From assembly GCF_900100115.1 (NCBI RefSeq), contig NZ_FNKL01000002.1, positions 806,001-870,000 on the forward strand: a DNA stretch of 64,000 nt. Reading direction: 5' to 3'. Position 1 is the stretch's first letter, and each line of letters begins with the position of its first letter. The translations under genes were made by a program, and so were the position numbers. The stretch is from Chryseobacterium soldanellicola. Lineage in GTDB: Bacteria; Bacteroidota; Bacteroidia; Flavobacteriales; Weeksellaceae. This document shows positions 17,218 to 26,631 of the stretch, one piece after another. Below the pieces are notes generated by a model. It was not told where the DNA came from and made no database searches. It was given only the letters and a program-made list of their open reading frames with translations.

Positions 17218-18825
17218 ATGGAATTTAGATATCAGGATCCGTACCCGATTCAAAAGGACGATACGGTATATAAAAAGTTGACTTCAGACTATGTAAAAGT
17301 TGAAAAATTAGGAGAAAGAGAAATTTTAACCATCGATCCTAAAGGTCTTGAGCTGTTGGCTGAAGAAGCGATGGCAGATGTTTCTTTTATGCTTCGTTCT
17401 TCACATTTAGAAAGTTTGAGAAGAATTATCGATGATCCTGAAGCTACAGATAATGACAGATTTGTTGCCTATAACTTGCTGCAAAATGCTGCGGTTGCCG
17501 TAGAAGGCGCTTTACCATCTTGCCAGGATACAGGAACGGCCATTGTGATGGGCAAAAAAGGTGAGAATGTGTACACAGGCGTTGATGACGGTGAGTATTT
17601 AAGCAAAGGAATCTACAATACCTACCAAAAAAGAAACTTAAGATATTCTCAGGTGGTGCCATTAACGATGTTTGATGAGAAAAACTCGGGTTCAAATCTT
17701 CCGGCGCAGATTGATATTTATGCCAAAAAAGGAGATTACTACGAATTTTTGTTTTTAACGAAAGGTGGTGGTTCTGCCAACAAAACGTTTCTTTATCAAA
17801 AAACAAAATCTTTATTAAACGAAAAATCTCTTGAAGCATTTGTAAAAGAGAGAATTTCAGATTTGGGAACAGCGGCTTGCCCGCCTTATCACTTAGCTTT
17901 GGTGATTGGAGGAACTTCGGCTGAAGCAAATTTAGCGGCTGTGAAAAAAGCTTCCGCAAAATACTACGACAATCTTCCGACAGAAGGAAATGAGGCGGGT
18001 CAAGCTTTCAGAGATCTGGAATGGGAAGCAAAAGTTCAGAAAATCTGTCAGGAAAGTGCGATCGGGGCGCAGTTTGGAGGAAAATATTTAACTCATGACG
18101 TTCGAGTGATCAGGCTTCCCCGTCACGCAGCTTCTTGCCCGGTTGGAATGGGAGTTTCCTGTTCGGCAGACAGAAATATTAAAGGTAAAATTACCAAAGA
18201 AGGTATTTTCCTGGAGCAGCTGGAACAAGATCCCAAAAGATTTTTGCCTGCAACGCCTCCACATTTGGAAGAGGCTGTTGAAATTGATCTGAATAAGCCA
18301 ATGCCTGAAATTTTAGCTGAACTTTCAAAATATCCTATCAAAACAAGATTAAAATTAAACGGAACGCTGATTGTTGCCAGAGATATTGCCCATGCAAAAA
18401 TCAAAGAATTGTTAGACAGCGGACAACCAATGCCTGAATATTTCAAAAATCACCCGATTTATTACGCGGGACCTGCAAAAACTCCGGAAGGAATGGCTTC
18501 GGGAAGTTTCGGACCAACGACTGCCGGAAGAATGGACGTTTATGTAGACGAATTCCAAAGTCACGGCGGAAGCATGGTAATGCTGGCAAAAGGAAACAGA
18601 ACAGCTGATGTTACCAACGCCTGCCATAAATATGGAGGATTTTACATTGGTTCAATCGGTGGACCTGCTGCAATTCTTGCAAAAGATAATATTTTGTCGG
18701 TTGAGGTAGTAGATTTCCCGGAATTAGGCATGGAAGCGGTAAGAAAAATTGAAGTGAAAGATTTTCCGGCATTCATCATTACAGATGATAAAGGAAATGA
18801 CTTTTTCGCCAATCTTGCCCATTAA
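17218..18825 (+). CDS. fumA: Fumarate hydratase, class I (4Fe-4S)
   Basis: Class I fumarases use an oxygen-sensitive 4Fe-4S cluster as a Lewis acid. The 535-residue protein contains three conserved cysteine sites: LPSCQDTGT near residue 101, TAACPPYH near 222 and [10 protein letters not shown] near 302-310. The C-terminal half carries [20 protein letters not shown] and a [13 protein letters not shown] segment. The full fused N- and C-terminal domains are present. It is divergent from fumC, so this cell has both a cluster-dependent and a cluster-free enzyme for the same step. Confidence 0.95.
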   Translation: MEFRYQDPYPIQKDDTVYKKLTSDYVKVEKLGEREILTIDPKGLELLAEEAMADVSFMLRSSHLESLRRIIDDPEATDNDRFVAYNLLQNAAVAVEGALPSCQDTGTAIVMGKKGENVYTGVDDGEYLSKGIYNTYQKRNLRYSQVVPLTMFDEKNSGSNLPAQIDIYAKKGDYYEFLFLTKGGGSANKTFLYQKTKSLLNEKSLEAFVKERISDLGTAACPPYHLALVIGGTSAEANLAAVKKASAKYYDNLPTEGNEAGQAFRDLEWEAKVQKICQESAIGAQFGGKYLTHDVRVIRLPRHAASCPVGMGVSCSADRNIKGKITKEGIFLEQLEQDPKRFLPATPPHLEEAVEIDLNKPMPEILAELSKYPIKTRLKLNGTLIVARDIAHAKIKELLDSGQPMPEYFKNHPIYYAGPAKTPEGMASGSFGPTTAGRMDVYVDEFQSHGGSMVMLAKGNRTADVTNACHKYGGFYIGSIGGPAAILAKDNILSVEVVDFPELGMEAVRKIEVKDFPAFIITDDKGNDFFANLAH

Positions 18826-18915
18826 TAATTTAAAAGAATTAAGACATCCAATATCGAAATTCTCCACCAATTAGTTTAAAATCAAAATAAATTGCAAAAT
18901 AGAGCTTCTATCTTT

Positions 18916-18946
18916 TGTGTAAAAAAGAAAAATGTTCTATTTTTGC
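18916..18946 (+). promoter_or_regulatory. Promoter of the 96-residue membrane protein
   Basis: TTG at 18916-18918 and TATTTTTG at 18939-18946 are separated by 20 bases, 19 bases before the start codon. Confidence 0.7.
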
Positions 18947-18965
18947 CTAAAATCTTTAAGAAAAA

Positions 18966-19256
18966 ATGATAACGATTTTATCAGCATTTTGGCCGTTTTA
19001 TCAGTTCCTTTGGACATGTTTCTTCATTACAATGTTCTTAGTAGGATTCTGGTGTATTTTTATGTTCTTCGGATTTGTTATCCCTTTGTGGTTAACTGAA
19101 GGCCTGAAAGAATACTTCGGAAAAGTAAAACCTTTTGATCCTGAGGATATTAGAAGAAAGCAGGTAAATGAGCAGAAGGGTGTGGAAGTGATTTTCAGCA
19201 ATCCTAAAGGTAACGGGCCTTTCTTACACGATCACGATAGTCACGGACATCATTAA
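18966..19256 (+). CDS. Small membrane protein with His-rich tail
   Basis: The 96-residue protein has two predicted membrane segments (about residues 5-25 and 30-45), separated by a short turn, and a soluble C-terminal half. The tail is rich in His and Asp (HDHDSHGHH) and could bind metal. I do not recognise the family. It has its own promoter and terminator, so it is a single-gene unit between fumA and the AraC regulator. Confidence 0.7.
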   Translation: MITILSAFWPFYQFLWTCFFITMFLVGFWCIFMFFGFVIPLWLTEGLKEYFGKVKPFDPEDIRRKQVNEQKGVEVIFSNPKGNGPFLHDHDSHGHH

Positions 19257-19320
19257 TTGATTGTCATTGTTTTCTCACCTTAATTCTGGGAAAGCAATAT
19301 CAAAGCAAAACAACATATAT

Positions 19321-19350
19321 AAGCCACTTAATTTATTAGGTGGTTTTTTG
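19321..19350 (+). terminator. Intrinsic terminator after the small membrane protein
   Basis: CCACTTA (19324-19330) pairs with TAGGTGG (19337-19343), followed by TTTTTTG. It lies three bases from the stop codon of the convergent AraC gene. Confidence 0.75.
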
Positions 19351-19352
19351 TT

Positions 19353-20222
19353 TTACCCGTTTCTCAACTTTTCCGGAGACAGTCCGAATTTTTTCCTGAA
19401 AGCCCGTGTAAAGTTCTGAACATATTCGTAGCCGCATTCGAAAGCGATTTCTTTGATCATAATTTCTTTGTCGATGATTAATTTTTTAGCTTTGAGCATC
19501 CGAAGTTCCGAAATATAGTCGGTGACGGTGATATGATATTGAGATTTAAATTCTTTTCTGATTTTATTTTGATTAATGCCAATTAATTTTCCAATTTCCT
19601 CAACTTTAATATTTTTGTGATAATTTTCATCGACAAATTTTTTAATGATAAAAGCTATTTTTGGGGTTTTCTCTGAAATATTCTTTTCATTAAACTGTTC
19701 GAATATCAAAATTAAAAGCTTAATGATTTTGGCTTCAACAAATAATTTCTGTAGCATGCCTTTTTTTGAATAACTTAGAATTTCCCTCAAAATAAGATGC
19801 ATTTCGACAGTCAGATGCGGTGGAGTTTCCTGATGAAGGAAAATGAAATAATTTTTAATCATTTTCTCAAAAATTTCCGCGCTTTCGTTGCTGGATTCAG
19901 GATTGATTAAATTAAAAATGTATTGATAACTGATTTGAATTCGAATATATTTCAATATTTCCTGATTCTCTGTCCAGAGCTCTGTTTGAGTTTCTTCCGG
20001 TGAATAATGAAGAATATATTGATTTCTCTTAAATAAAAAATGCGTTTTGCGATTCTGAATTTCTAGGTGTATATCTTGACTTAGCATACATAAAAGAGTA
20101 AAGCTTGATTTTTCTTCAATAAAAACTGATTTTAAGAATTTTTCCGGATCTGAGTCTTCATGCATTACGATCTGAAAATCTTCAGATTGGAATAATAATC
20201 CTTTTTTAGTTTGCTCTTTCAT
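19353..20222 (-). CDS. AraC family transcriptional regulator
   Basis: The protein is about 289 residues from the ATG at 20222; a TTG at 20279 would add 19 residues not typical of the family. The C-terminal 100 residues form the double helix-turn-helix: the first is VEEIGKLIGINQNKIRKEFK, and the second includes IKEIAFECGYEYVQNFTRAFRKKFGLSPEKLR with the AraC signature. The N-terminal 180 residues are a sensor domain without a recognisable ligand site. It is divergent from a T9SS-exported FISUMP protein and shares with it a perfect palindrome. Confidence 0.9.
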   Translation of the reverse strand: MKEQTKKGLLFQSEDFQIVMHEDSDPEKFLKSVFIEEKSSFTLLCMLSQDIHLEIQNRKTHFLFKRNQYILHYSPEETQTELWTENQEILKYIRIQISYQYIFNLINPESSNESAEIFEKMIKNYFIFLHQETPPHLTVEMHLILREILSYSKKGMLQKLFVEAKIIKLLILIFEQFNEKNISEKTPKIAFIIKKFVDENYHKNIKVEEIGKLIGINQNKIRKEFKSQYHITVTDYISELRMLKAKKLIIDKEIMIKEIAFECGYEYVQNFTRAFRKKFGLSPEKLRNG

Positions 20223-20299
20223 GCAATACGGTTTACGACAATGGTACAATTGAAATAAAAGCCAGACATCAGATAACAAAAAGTTCGGGAATGATAACT

Positions 20300-20337
20300 T
20301 GAGATAAATAATGTAAGGTAATTTTGCGCAAAATTAA
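20300..20337. promoter_or_regulatory. Promoter and 18-bp palindrome TAATTTTGCGCAAAATTA
   Basis: TTG at 20300-20302 and the -7 element TAATTTTG at 20320-20327 (17-base spacing) precede the FISUMP gene. The -7 element is the left half of a perfect 18-bp palindrome (20320-20337) whose right half is a second TAATTTTG on the minus strand, facing the AraC gene. No matching minus-strand -33 TTG is seen. Confidence 0.65.
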
Positions 20338-20371
20338 ATATAATTTAGAATAAATAAAAATAATATTTGTT

Positions 20372-21409
20372 ATGTTCAGAAATTTACATTTAGGGATGAG
20401 AAAAATTGTGACGGGAGCTGTGATATTTGTGATGGCAAATACTCAAATAAATGCCCAGCAAACGTGCAACAATACAGATCCGGGAACTAATACAGGAGAT
20501 TTGGGTTGTGTGACATTTATCTATAAAGGTCAAGCAGTTTCTTATACGACAGTGAGAGGTGCAGACGGAAAAGTCTGGCTTCAACAAAATTTAGGAAGTA
20601 CAAAAGTGGCAGCCACTCTTGACGATGCAGATTCTTACGGAGATCTTTTCCAGTGGGGGAGATGGGATGACGGTCACCAGCTGAGAAATTCTGCGACATC
20701 AGCAGCGCCATCAACGAATGCTCCAGATGGTTTAACGGGAATTGACACGTTTATTATTGGTTCAGGCGCTGCGTCCTGGTGGGCAGCCAATGCTACAAGT
20801 GATGCCTGGAATGCCAGTAATGCAGCGTCTGTAACATCAGCAATCGGTGCAGATCCGTGTAAAACAATCGGACAAGGCTGGAAAATGCCGTCTCAGGCAG
20901 ATTGGACGACTTTGGTGAATGCAGAAGGAATCAATAATCCGGCAACGGCGTTCGAAAGTTATCTGAAATTACCGGCAGCAGGATACAGAAGCAATACAAC
21001 AGGCGGTTTCACATTTGTTGGTCAGAGAGGATATTACTGGAGCTCTGACACTTCTTCTTCGGGCGGAAAATATCTGTATGTAGGAACTACGATTGCCAAT
21101 CCGTCATCAGGAGCTCCAAGAGGACAGGGTGAGTCTGTAAGATGTGTTAAAGATGCAACAGCATTAAGCACAAATGAGATAAGATTAAATGTCGCAGGAG
21201 TTTATCCAAATCCTACCAACGGAATTCTTATGATAAAAGCAGATTCAGCGATTGAAAATGTAAATATTACGAATGTCGTGGGACAAAAAATAAATGTTCG
21301 GTTCTCTGATAATCAAATTAATATGCAGGGATTTCCAAACGGAATTTATATCGTGGAATTAAAATTAAAGAACGGACAGATCATATTTAAAAAAATAATC
21401 AAAAACTAA
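20372..21409 (+). CDS. Secreted FISUMP-domain protein with T9SS sorting tail
   Basis: The 345-residue protein has an N-terminal signal peptide and then a FISUMP (Fibrobacter succinogenes major paralogous) domain. This is visible as the V(T)FIYKGQAVSYTTVRGADGKVWLQQNLG, DLFQWGRWDDGHQ and GQGWKMPSQADWTTL segments and YYWSSD near residue 223. The last 75 residues are a type A T9SS sorting domain starting VYPNPTNG and ending in the Lys-rich FKKIIKN. It should be exported by T9SS and attached to or released from the cell surface. FISUMP proteins are implicated in surface or polysaccharide binding, but the role here is unknown. Confidence 0.85.
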   Translation: MFRNLHLGMRKIVTGAVIFVMANTQINAQQTCNNTDPGTNTGDLGCVTFIYKGQAVSYTTVRGADGKVWLQQNLGSTKVAATLDDADSYGDLFQWGRWDDGHQLRNSATSAAPSTNAPDGLTGIDTFIIGSGAASWWAANATSDAWNASNAASVTSAIGADPCKTIGQGWKMPSQADWTTLVNAEGINNPATAFESYLKLPAAGYRSNTTGGFTFVGQRGYYWSSDTSSSGGKYLYVGTTIANPSSGAPRGQGESVRCVKDATALSTNEIRLNVAGVYPNPTNGILMIKADSAIENVNITNVVGQKINVRFSDNQINMQGFPNGIYIVELKLKNGQIIFKKIIKN

Positions 21410-21464
21410 AAAACCATACCCATTTGATTTTTTACAGGGGTTTTCTCTGGAGAGCTTATTTGGC

Positions 21465-21501
21465 AAAAACCCGCTAAGTACATCATACAAAGCGGGTTTT
21501 T
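21465..21501. terminator. Bidirectional intrinsic terminator
   Basis: An 11-bp perfect stem, AAAAACCCGCT (21465-21475) with AGCGGGTTTTT (21491-21501), between two convergent genes. It serves both the FISUMP gene and, from the other side, ohr. Confidence 0.88.
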
Positions 21502-21535
21502 ATTAGAAAATATAATTAATATCTGAAAAAATCAA

Positions 21536-21967
21536 TTAGATAATAGCAATTGTTACCTTAATATTTCCTCTTGTTGCTTTAGAATAAGGGCAAGTTTGAT
21601 GCGCTTCATCGGCTAATTTTTTTGCGGTTTCGCGATCAATTCCCGGAAGACTTACATGGAGACGTGCCTGTAAAAAATAAGCATCATCGGTCATACATAA
21701 GTCTACTTCAGCGTCAACGGCTGTTTCTGCAGGAAGCTTAATTTTTGAGTTTCTTGCTGCAATTCCCAACGCTCCGATAAAGCAAGCTGACCATCCTGCT
21801 GCGAAAAGCTGTTCAGGATTTGTTCCCGGTTGTGTTCCGCCTGGAGTTGAAAGTTTAATGTCAAGATTGCCGTCTGAGCTTTTTGATGCGCCGTCACGAC
21901 CTCCTGTTGTGTGCGTTTTTCCTGTGTATAATACTTTTTCCGGTTGTGGGATGGTATTGTTTTCCAT
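21536..21967 (-). CDS. ohr: Organic hydroperoxide resistance protein (Ohr/OsmC family)
   Basis: Ohr is a thiol peroxidase that reduces organic hydroperoxides. The 143-residue protein has the typical length and both redox cysteines: GWSACFIGALG near residue 60 and QTCPYSKATRG near 125. The N-terminal VLYTGKTHTTGGRDG segment is characteristic of Ohr rather than OsmC. No OhrR regulator gene is nearby. Confidence 0.94.
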   Translation of the reverse strand: MENNTIPQPEKVLYTGKTHTTGGRDGASKSSDGNLDIKLSTPGGTQPGTNPEQLFAAGWSACFIGALGIAARNSKIKLPAETAVDAEVDLCMTDDAYFLQARLHVSLPGIDRETAKKLADEAHQTCPYSKATRGNIKVTIAII

Positions 21968-22099
21968 TGTTAAAAATTTAAATTATTAGTGTATTTTTAA
22001 AATTATAGATTAAAATTAGTCTTGTTGAAGATCTTGTGAAATAATAAAATACTCCAGACAGACAAAATTGAGTTTTAATTAGACATTTTTCGGTTAAAA

Positions 22100-23110
22100 T
22101 TATTTTGAAAACGAATCAACTTCGATAATCGCATCAGCAAATGATTTCGGATCCTCCTGAGGAACGTTGTGACCGATTCCTTTTAAAATTGTATGTGAAT
22201 ATTTTCCTGTAAATTGATTGATATAAGCCTTTCCGTCAATGGCTGCCCCGTCAAAATCACTGCTGATCGTAATCGTAGGAACAGTAATTTTCGGTCTTGT
22301 AGAAAGGATTTTTTCTAATTGATCGTATTGTGATTCGCCTTTTGCAAGAGACAATCTCCAGCGGTAATTATGAATAACAATTGCAACGTGATCCGGATTT
22401 TTAAATGATTCCGCGGTACGATTGTACGTTTCCGTATCAAAATTCCATAGAGGGGAAGCGGTTTTCCAGATTAATTTATTGAAATCATACGTATTGTCCG
22501 CATAACCCTTCACACCACGGTCGGTAGAAAAATAATATTGATACCACCATCCCAATTCAGCAGTCGGAGGTAAGGGTTTTTTATTCGCTTCAAGATTGGT
22601 AATCAAATATCCGCTCACAGAAACAAGACCTTTTACACGTTCAGGCCAAAGCGCAGCCATCACATCTGCCGTTCTTGCGCCCCAGTCAAACCCTCCAATG
22701 ATTGCTTTATCAATTTTTAATGCATCCATCAAAGCGATAATATCACTGGCGACTGCTGCCTGCTGACCATTTCTCATTGTTTTTTCAGAAAGAAAGCGCG
22801 TTGTGCCGAAACCTCTCAAATAAGGCGTGATTACTCTGTAACCTTTTGCGGTCAGTTGCGGAACAACTTCTTCATAACTGTGAATATCATAAGGCCATCC
22901 ATGAAGTAAAATTACAGGAGTTCCGTTGGCTGGTCCGGCTTCTGTATATCCTACATTCAAAACTCCGGCATCGATTTGCTTTAAAGTTCCTAATGAGCTT
23001 TCCGTTTGTTGGGCTTTCATCAATCCGAAGCTTGAAACGAACAAAAGCATAGCATTTACAATATATTTTTTAATAAAATAAGGCTGTTGAGGAATTAATT
23101 TTTTGAACAT
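22100..23110 (-). CDS. Exported alpha/beta hydrolase with Asp nucleophile (epoxide-hydrolase-like)
   Basis: The 336-residue protein has a signal-like N-terminus (hydrophobic MLLFVSSFGLMKAQ near residue 16). The core is an alpha/beta-hydrolase: the oxyanion HGWPYDIH near residue 70, the nucleophile elbow GGFDWGAR near 139 with Asp instead of Ser, and the late catalytic His in GIGHNVPQEDP near 314. Asp plus HGWP points to the epoxide hydrolase / haloalkane dehalogenase branch. The substrate is not deducible. It lies downstream of the GH13 gene's divergent control region. Confidence 0.85.
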   Translation of the reverse strand: MFKKLIPQQPYFIKKYIVNAMLLFVSSFGLMKAQQTESSLGTLKQIDAGVLNVGYTEAGPANGTPVILLHGWPYDIHSYEEVVPQLTAKGYRVITPYLRGFGTTRFLSEKTMRNGQQAAVASDIIALMDALKIDKAIIGGFDWGARTADVMAALWPERVKGLVSVSGYLITNLEANKKPLPPTAELGWWYQYYFSTDRGVKGYADNTYDFNKLIWKTASPLWNFDTETYNRTAESFKNPDHVAIVIHNYRWRLSLAKGESQYDQLEKILSTRPKITVPTITISSDFDGAAIDGKAYINQFTGKYSHTILKGIGHNVPQEDPKSFADAIIEVDSFSK

Positions 23111-23355
23111 ATTAATTAGATTTAATGGTTGTTTTAAATTGATGCTCCAAAGGTAAAAATGCTAATCATGCTCAACAATCAGAAGGTTCTTTAAACAGAC
23201 AAATTAAATGGTGAATCAGACATATTCAGAGGTGAAAAATTATTGTTTTTCGCATAGTATATAATTGCGTTAAACTCTAATTTTTAAGTCAAAAACTTAT
23301 AAATAATGAAAAAATAAATTAATTTCGTTGAGTATTAATAAAAAAACAAATCTTT

Positions 23356-26196
23356 ATGAAGAAATTTTATTCCGGTGTTTTGGTGTTTGTCATGGCTCTT
23401 ATATTTGGGCAGATAAGCTATACCATTACGCCAAATCCGTTTAATGAGACGGATCAAATTACGTTAACCGTACCTGGAAATCAGATTGATGAAACCGCCT
23501 GGGGAGTTGCCAACAATGCCGTTTATATCTGGACGTGGTCTTTGGATACGAATTATAATAACAGCCAGGATTGCCCCACCAACGGAACCTGGGGAAATTC
23601 TAGTGAAGCCAACCGGCTAAATTACAACCCGGGAACAGATACGTATTCCTTAACTTTTACACCTACAGCTTTTTATGGGAGAACCGGAATCGGAAGGTTT
23701 GGATTTTTGTTAAAAGATAAAACAGGGGCTCATCAGACCTCGCCCGATATTTTTGTCAATGTCGGAGTCTTAAATTTAAGCCTTACAAATCCTGCCGCGA
23801 ACAGCTTGACATCGGTTTCTGCGGGAAATTCAATTAACGTTACGGCGACCACAAACGTCAACGCTACTTTCCAGTTGAAAGCAAACGGAACAGTTGTAAA
23901 TTCTACTTCAACACCATCAACTTCTTACGCGTACAATTACACCGTAACAGCAGATGCCAATATGGAATTAATTGCAACAGATGCCAGCTCAAATTCTAAA
24001 AATGCAGCTTTCATTCTACAGATTCCCAGAACGGTTATTTCTGAAGCTATCCCAAATTGGATAAAGCAGGGAATCAACTATAATCCGACAGATAACACAA
24101 AAGTCGGGCTCGCTTTGTATGCTCCGACTAAAGATTTCGTTCATGTAATCGGAAGCTTCAACAACTGGACGGTTGATGATGCTTATTTAATGAAAAGAGA
24201 CACCACAAATCCTGATCTTTACTGGATCGAATTGAGTGGTTTAACACCTCAGCAATTATACACTTTCCAGTATAGAACCAACGATTTGAGGAAGGTTGCA
24301 GATCCTTATTCGCCGCAGATTTTATCTTCTTATGATGACCAATATATCTCTGCTTCTACCTATCCCGGACTGCCGGCATTTCCTGCAGGACAGGGCTTTG
24401 AGGTTTCTATGTTTAAAACAGGACAAACGCCTTACAGCTGGCAGAATACAAGTTTTCAAAGACCTGCAAAAGATAATTTAGTGGTCTATGAATTATTGTT
24501 GAGAGATTTTACACAGGAGAAAAACTGGCAGTCGTTAATTAATAAAATTTCTTATTTAAAAAGTTTAAATATCAATGCGATTGAGCTTCTTCCGATCATG
24601 GAATTTGAAGGAAATCTTTCATGGGGCTACAACACATCTTTTCATTATGCGTTGGATAAAGCGTACGGAACGCCGGAAAAATTCAAAGAATTTGTTGATT
24701 TATGCCATCAGAACGGGATTGCTGTTATTTTGGATATTGCATTTAATCACGCAACAGGGCGTTCTCCGTTAGTAAGACTTTGGAATGTTGATCCTGATGG
24801 AGACGGCTATGGAAATGTTGCAGCAAACAATCCATATTTTAATACGGTTCCTAAACATTCTTATAATGTTTTCAATGATTTTAACCATACAAGTTCTTCA
24901 ACTAAATATTACGTTGAAAGATGTCTTCAGCAATGGCTGACAGAATATCATATTGACGGATTCCGTTGGGATTTGACAAAAGGATTCACTCAAAGCTGCT
25001 CCGAGAACGATGAAAACTGCACAAACGCTTATCAGCAGGATAGAGTTGACATCATGAAGTATTACGCAGACAGACAATGGGCGATTGATCCGAATTCGTA
25101 CATGATTTTTGAGCATTTGGGCACGGATCAGGAAGAGCAGCAATGGGCAAATTACAGGATTGCAGAAGGAAAAGGTGTTATGCTTTGGAATAAGCAGACC
25201 GATCCTTACAACCAAAATACAATGGGCTACAAGGAAAACAGCAGTTACGACAGGATGAATCACGCCCTTCATGGTTTCACCAATATGTCTGCTGTCGGGT
25301 ACGGAGAAAGTCATGATGAAGAAAGATTAATGTTTAAAAACCTTGAATATGGCGCTATAAATGGCTCTTACAGCGTAAAAAACCTGAACACGGCTCTTGA
25401 CAGAATGAAAACTTTTGGTGCCACATTCTTCACCATTCCCGGTCCGAAAATGATCTGGCAATTTGGTGAATTAGGATATGAATTCAGCATCAACAGATGT
25501 GCAGACGGATCTATCAATACAGGTTGCAGAACAGATGAAAAGCCGGTTGCGTTCACTTTAGGCTACGATACAAACACCAACAGAAAAGCAGTTTACGATA
25601 CCTGGGCAAAAATTATCAATATCAGAAATGCAAATCCGGTTTTTAGGTCTAAAACATACACGGTAGAATCAAATAATCTTACCAATGACCCAAATGGTTT
25701 AATTACAAGGATTTACGTTTATGATAATACACTTACAAATGGAGTGAAAAATGTGGTTGTTTTGGCAAATTATGACACTACGGTTAAAGATGTTGTTCCA
25801 TATTTCCCTTACACCGGGCAATGGCAGGATCTGATGGATAATACCATCTCAAATATTACATCAACGACGGCGCCGATTACTCTTCAGCCCGGAGAATTCA
25901 GGATTTTCGGGAATTATACAGGAAGTTTGTCAACAATTGATGTAAATGCAGAAAATAAACTTTCTCTACAAATTGCAGACAATCCTGTGAAGAACGGTTT
26001 AGCGAAATTAATTTACCATAAAGCCAAAAACGGAGAAATTTTTATCTACGATATGAGCGGTAAAAAAATGGATTCATTTAAGCTAAAAAATGAAAACGGA
26101 ACATACGAACTGAAAGCGGTTTATCCAGCCGGAGCATATTTAGTTCATCTAAAAGCCGATAACGGAATTGCAATTCAGAAAATGATTATTAAATAA
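23356..26196 (+). CDS. Secreted GH13 alpha-amylase family protein with T9SS sorting domain
   Basis: The 946-residue protein has a signal peptide, N-terminal beta-sandwich (E-set/CBM48-like) domains (about 25-370) and a GH13 barrel (about 375-780) with the four conserved regions. These are DIAFNHA near residue 460, GFRWDL with the nucleophile Asp near 538, the acid/base Glu in FEHLG near 585, and SHDEE near 651. A beta-sandwich domain C and a T9SS sorting tail follow (about 875-946). It should be exported to degrade starch- or glycogen-like alpha-glucans. The N-terminal E-set and the 'FHVIGSFNNW' segment resemble glycogen-debranching or branching-type enzymes, so its exact specificity is open. 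Confidence 0.9.
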   Translation: MKKFYSGVLVFVMALIFGQISYTITPNPFNETDQITLTVPGNQIDETAWGVANNAVYIWTWSLDTNYNNSQDCPTNGTWGNSSEANRLNYNPGTDTYSLTFTPTAFYGRTGIGRFGFLLKDKTGAHQTSPDIFVNVGVLNLSLTNPAANSLTSVSAGNSINVTATTNVNATFQLKANGTVVNSTSTPSTSYAYNYTVTADANMELIATDASSNSKNAAFILQIPRTVISEAIPNWIKQGINYNPTDNTKVGLALYAPTKDFVHVIGSFNNWTVDDAYLMKRDTTNPDLYWIELSGLTPQQLYTFQYRTNDLRKVADPYSPQILSSYDDQYISASTYPGLPAFPAGQGFEVSMFKTGQTPYSWQNTSFQRPAKDNLVVYELLLRDFTQEKNWQSLINKISYLKSLNINAIELLPIMEFEGNLSWGYNTSFHYALDKAYGTPEKFKEFVDLCHQNGIAVILDIAFNHATGRSPLVRLWNVDPDGDGYGNVAANNPYFNTVPKHSYNVFNDFNHTSSSTKYYVERCLQQWLTEYHIDGFRWDLTKGFTQSCSENDENCTNAYQQDRVDIMKYYADRQWAIDPNSYMIFEHLGTDQEEQQWANYRIAEGKGVMLWNKQTDPYNQNTMGYKENSSYDRMNHALHGFTNMSAVGYGESHDEERLMFKNLEYGAINGSYSVKNLNTALDRMKTFGATFFTIPGPKMIWQFGELGYEFSINRCADGSINTGCRTDEKPVAFTLGYDTNTNRKAVYDTWAKIINIRNANPVFRSKTYTVESNNLTNDPNGLITRIYVYDNTLTNGVKNVVVLANYDTTVKDVVPYFPYTGQWQDLMDNTISNITSTTAPITLQPGEFRIFGNYTGSLSTIDVNAENKLSLQIADNPVKNGLAKLIYHKAKNGEIFIYDMSGKKMDSFKLKNENGTYELKAVYPAGAYLVHLKADNGIAIQKMIIK

Positions 26197-26218
26197 GATA
26201 AAGACAAAATTGCAAGTT

Positions 26219-26279
26219 TGTCATTAGGAATGGAGTGAAGTATCTTTAATCAATAGATTCTTCTTTCGTCAGAATGACA
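26219..26279. repeat. REP-like inverted pair (TGTCATTCTGACGAAAGAAGAATCT type)
   Basis: TGTCATTAGGAATGGAGTGAAG at 26219-26240 faces AGATTCTTCTTTCGTCAGAA at 26255-26274. The second arm's reverse complement matches the lone copy at 41358-41382 at 24 of 25 positions. It is the likely 3' end region of the GH13 gene. Confidence 0.65.
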
Positions 26280-26395
26280 GTTATCAATTAAATATATTTT
26301 AAACAAAGAGAGATAATGAAAATTATCTCTCTTTTAATACAGTCAAAAATTCACCTTTCACCATTGACAATTCCCAATTTCAACATTCCCAATTT

Positions 26396-26425
26396 TTGTC
26401 AATTAAAAACAATAGTCTACTTTTG
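26396..26425 (+). promoter_or_regulatory. Promoter of the SAM-riboswitch transcript
   Basis: TTG at 26396-26398 and TACTTTTG at 26418-26425 are separated by 19 bases, directly upstream of the riboswitch aptamer. Confidence 0.75.
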
Positions 26426-26432
26426 CAGTAGA

Positions 26433-26536
26433 TTTATCAAGAAAGGTGGAGGGATTTGGCCCTGTGAAACCTTAGCAACCGACCTTTTTCAATGGGTAAA
26501 GGTGCTAATTCCAGCCCGGTTGGGGCAGATAAGTGA
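26433..26536 (+). ncRNA. SAM-I (S-box) riboswitch
   Basis: The sequence carries the SAM-I core in order: TTATCAAGAAAGGTGGAGGG at the 5' side, GGCCCTGTGAAACCTTAGCAACC in the centre (shown here as conserved blocks), AAGGTGCTAATTCCAGCCC on the 3' side and a closing GGCAGATAAG. P1 is formed by TTATC with GATAA. S-adenosylmethionine binding normally switches genes for methionine supply off. It lies about 95 bases before a TonB-dependent receptor gene that is followed by an amino acid permease. The expression platform is not an obvious terminator. Confidence 0.9.
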
Positions 26537-26589
26537 TGTCAATATTCTTATACTATTCCATTTTCTTGACAATCTTTGTTGGCGGATTT

Positions 26590-26618
26590 TTGTCCGTTCA
26601 AGTATATTATTAATTTTG
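26590..26618 (+). promoter_or_regulatory. Second promoter between riboswitch and receptor gene
   Basis: TTG at 26590-26592 and TAATTTTG at 26611-26618 (18-base spacing) lie 14 bases before the receptor start. A transcript from here would skip the riboswitch. Confidence 0.55.
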
Positions 26619-26631
26619 CAAAAAACAAAAG

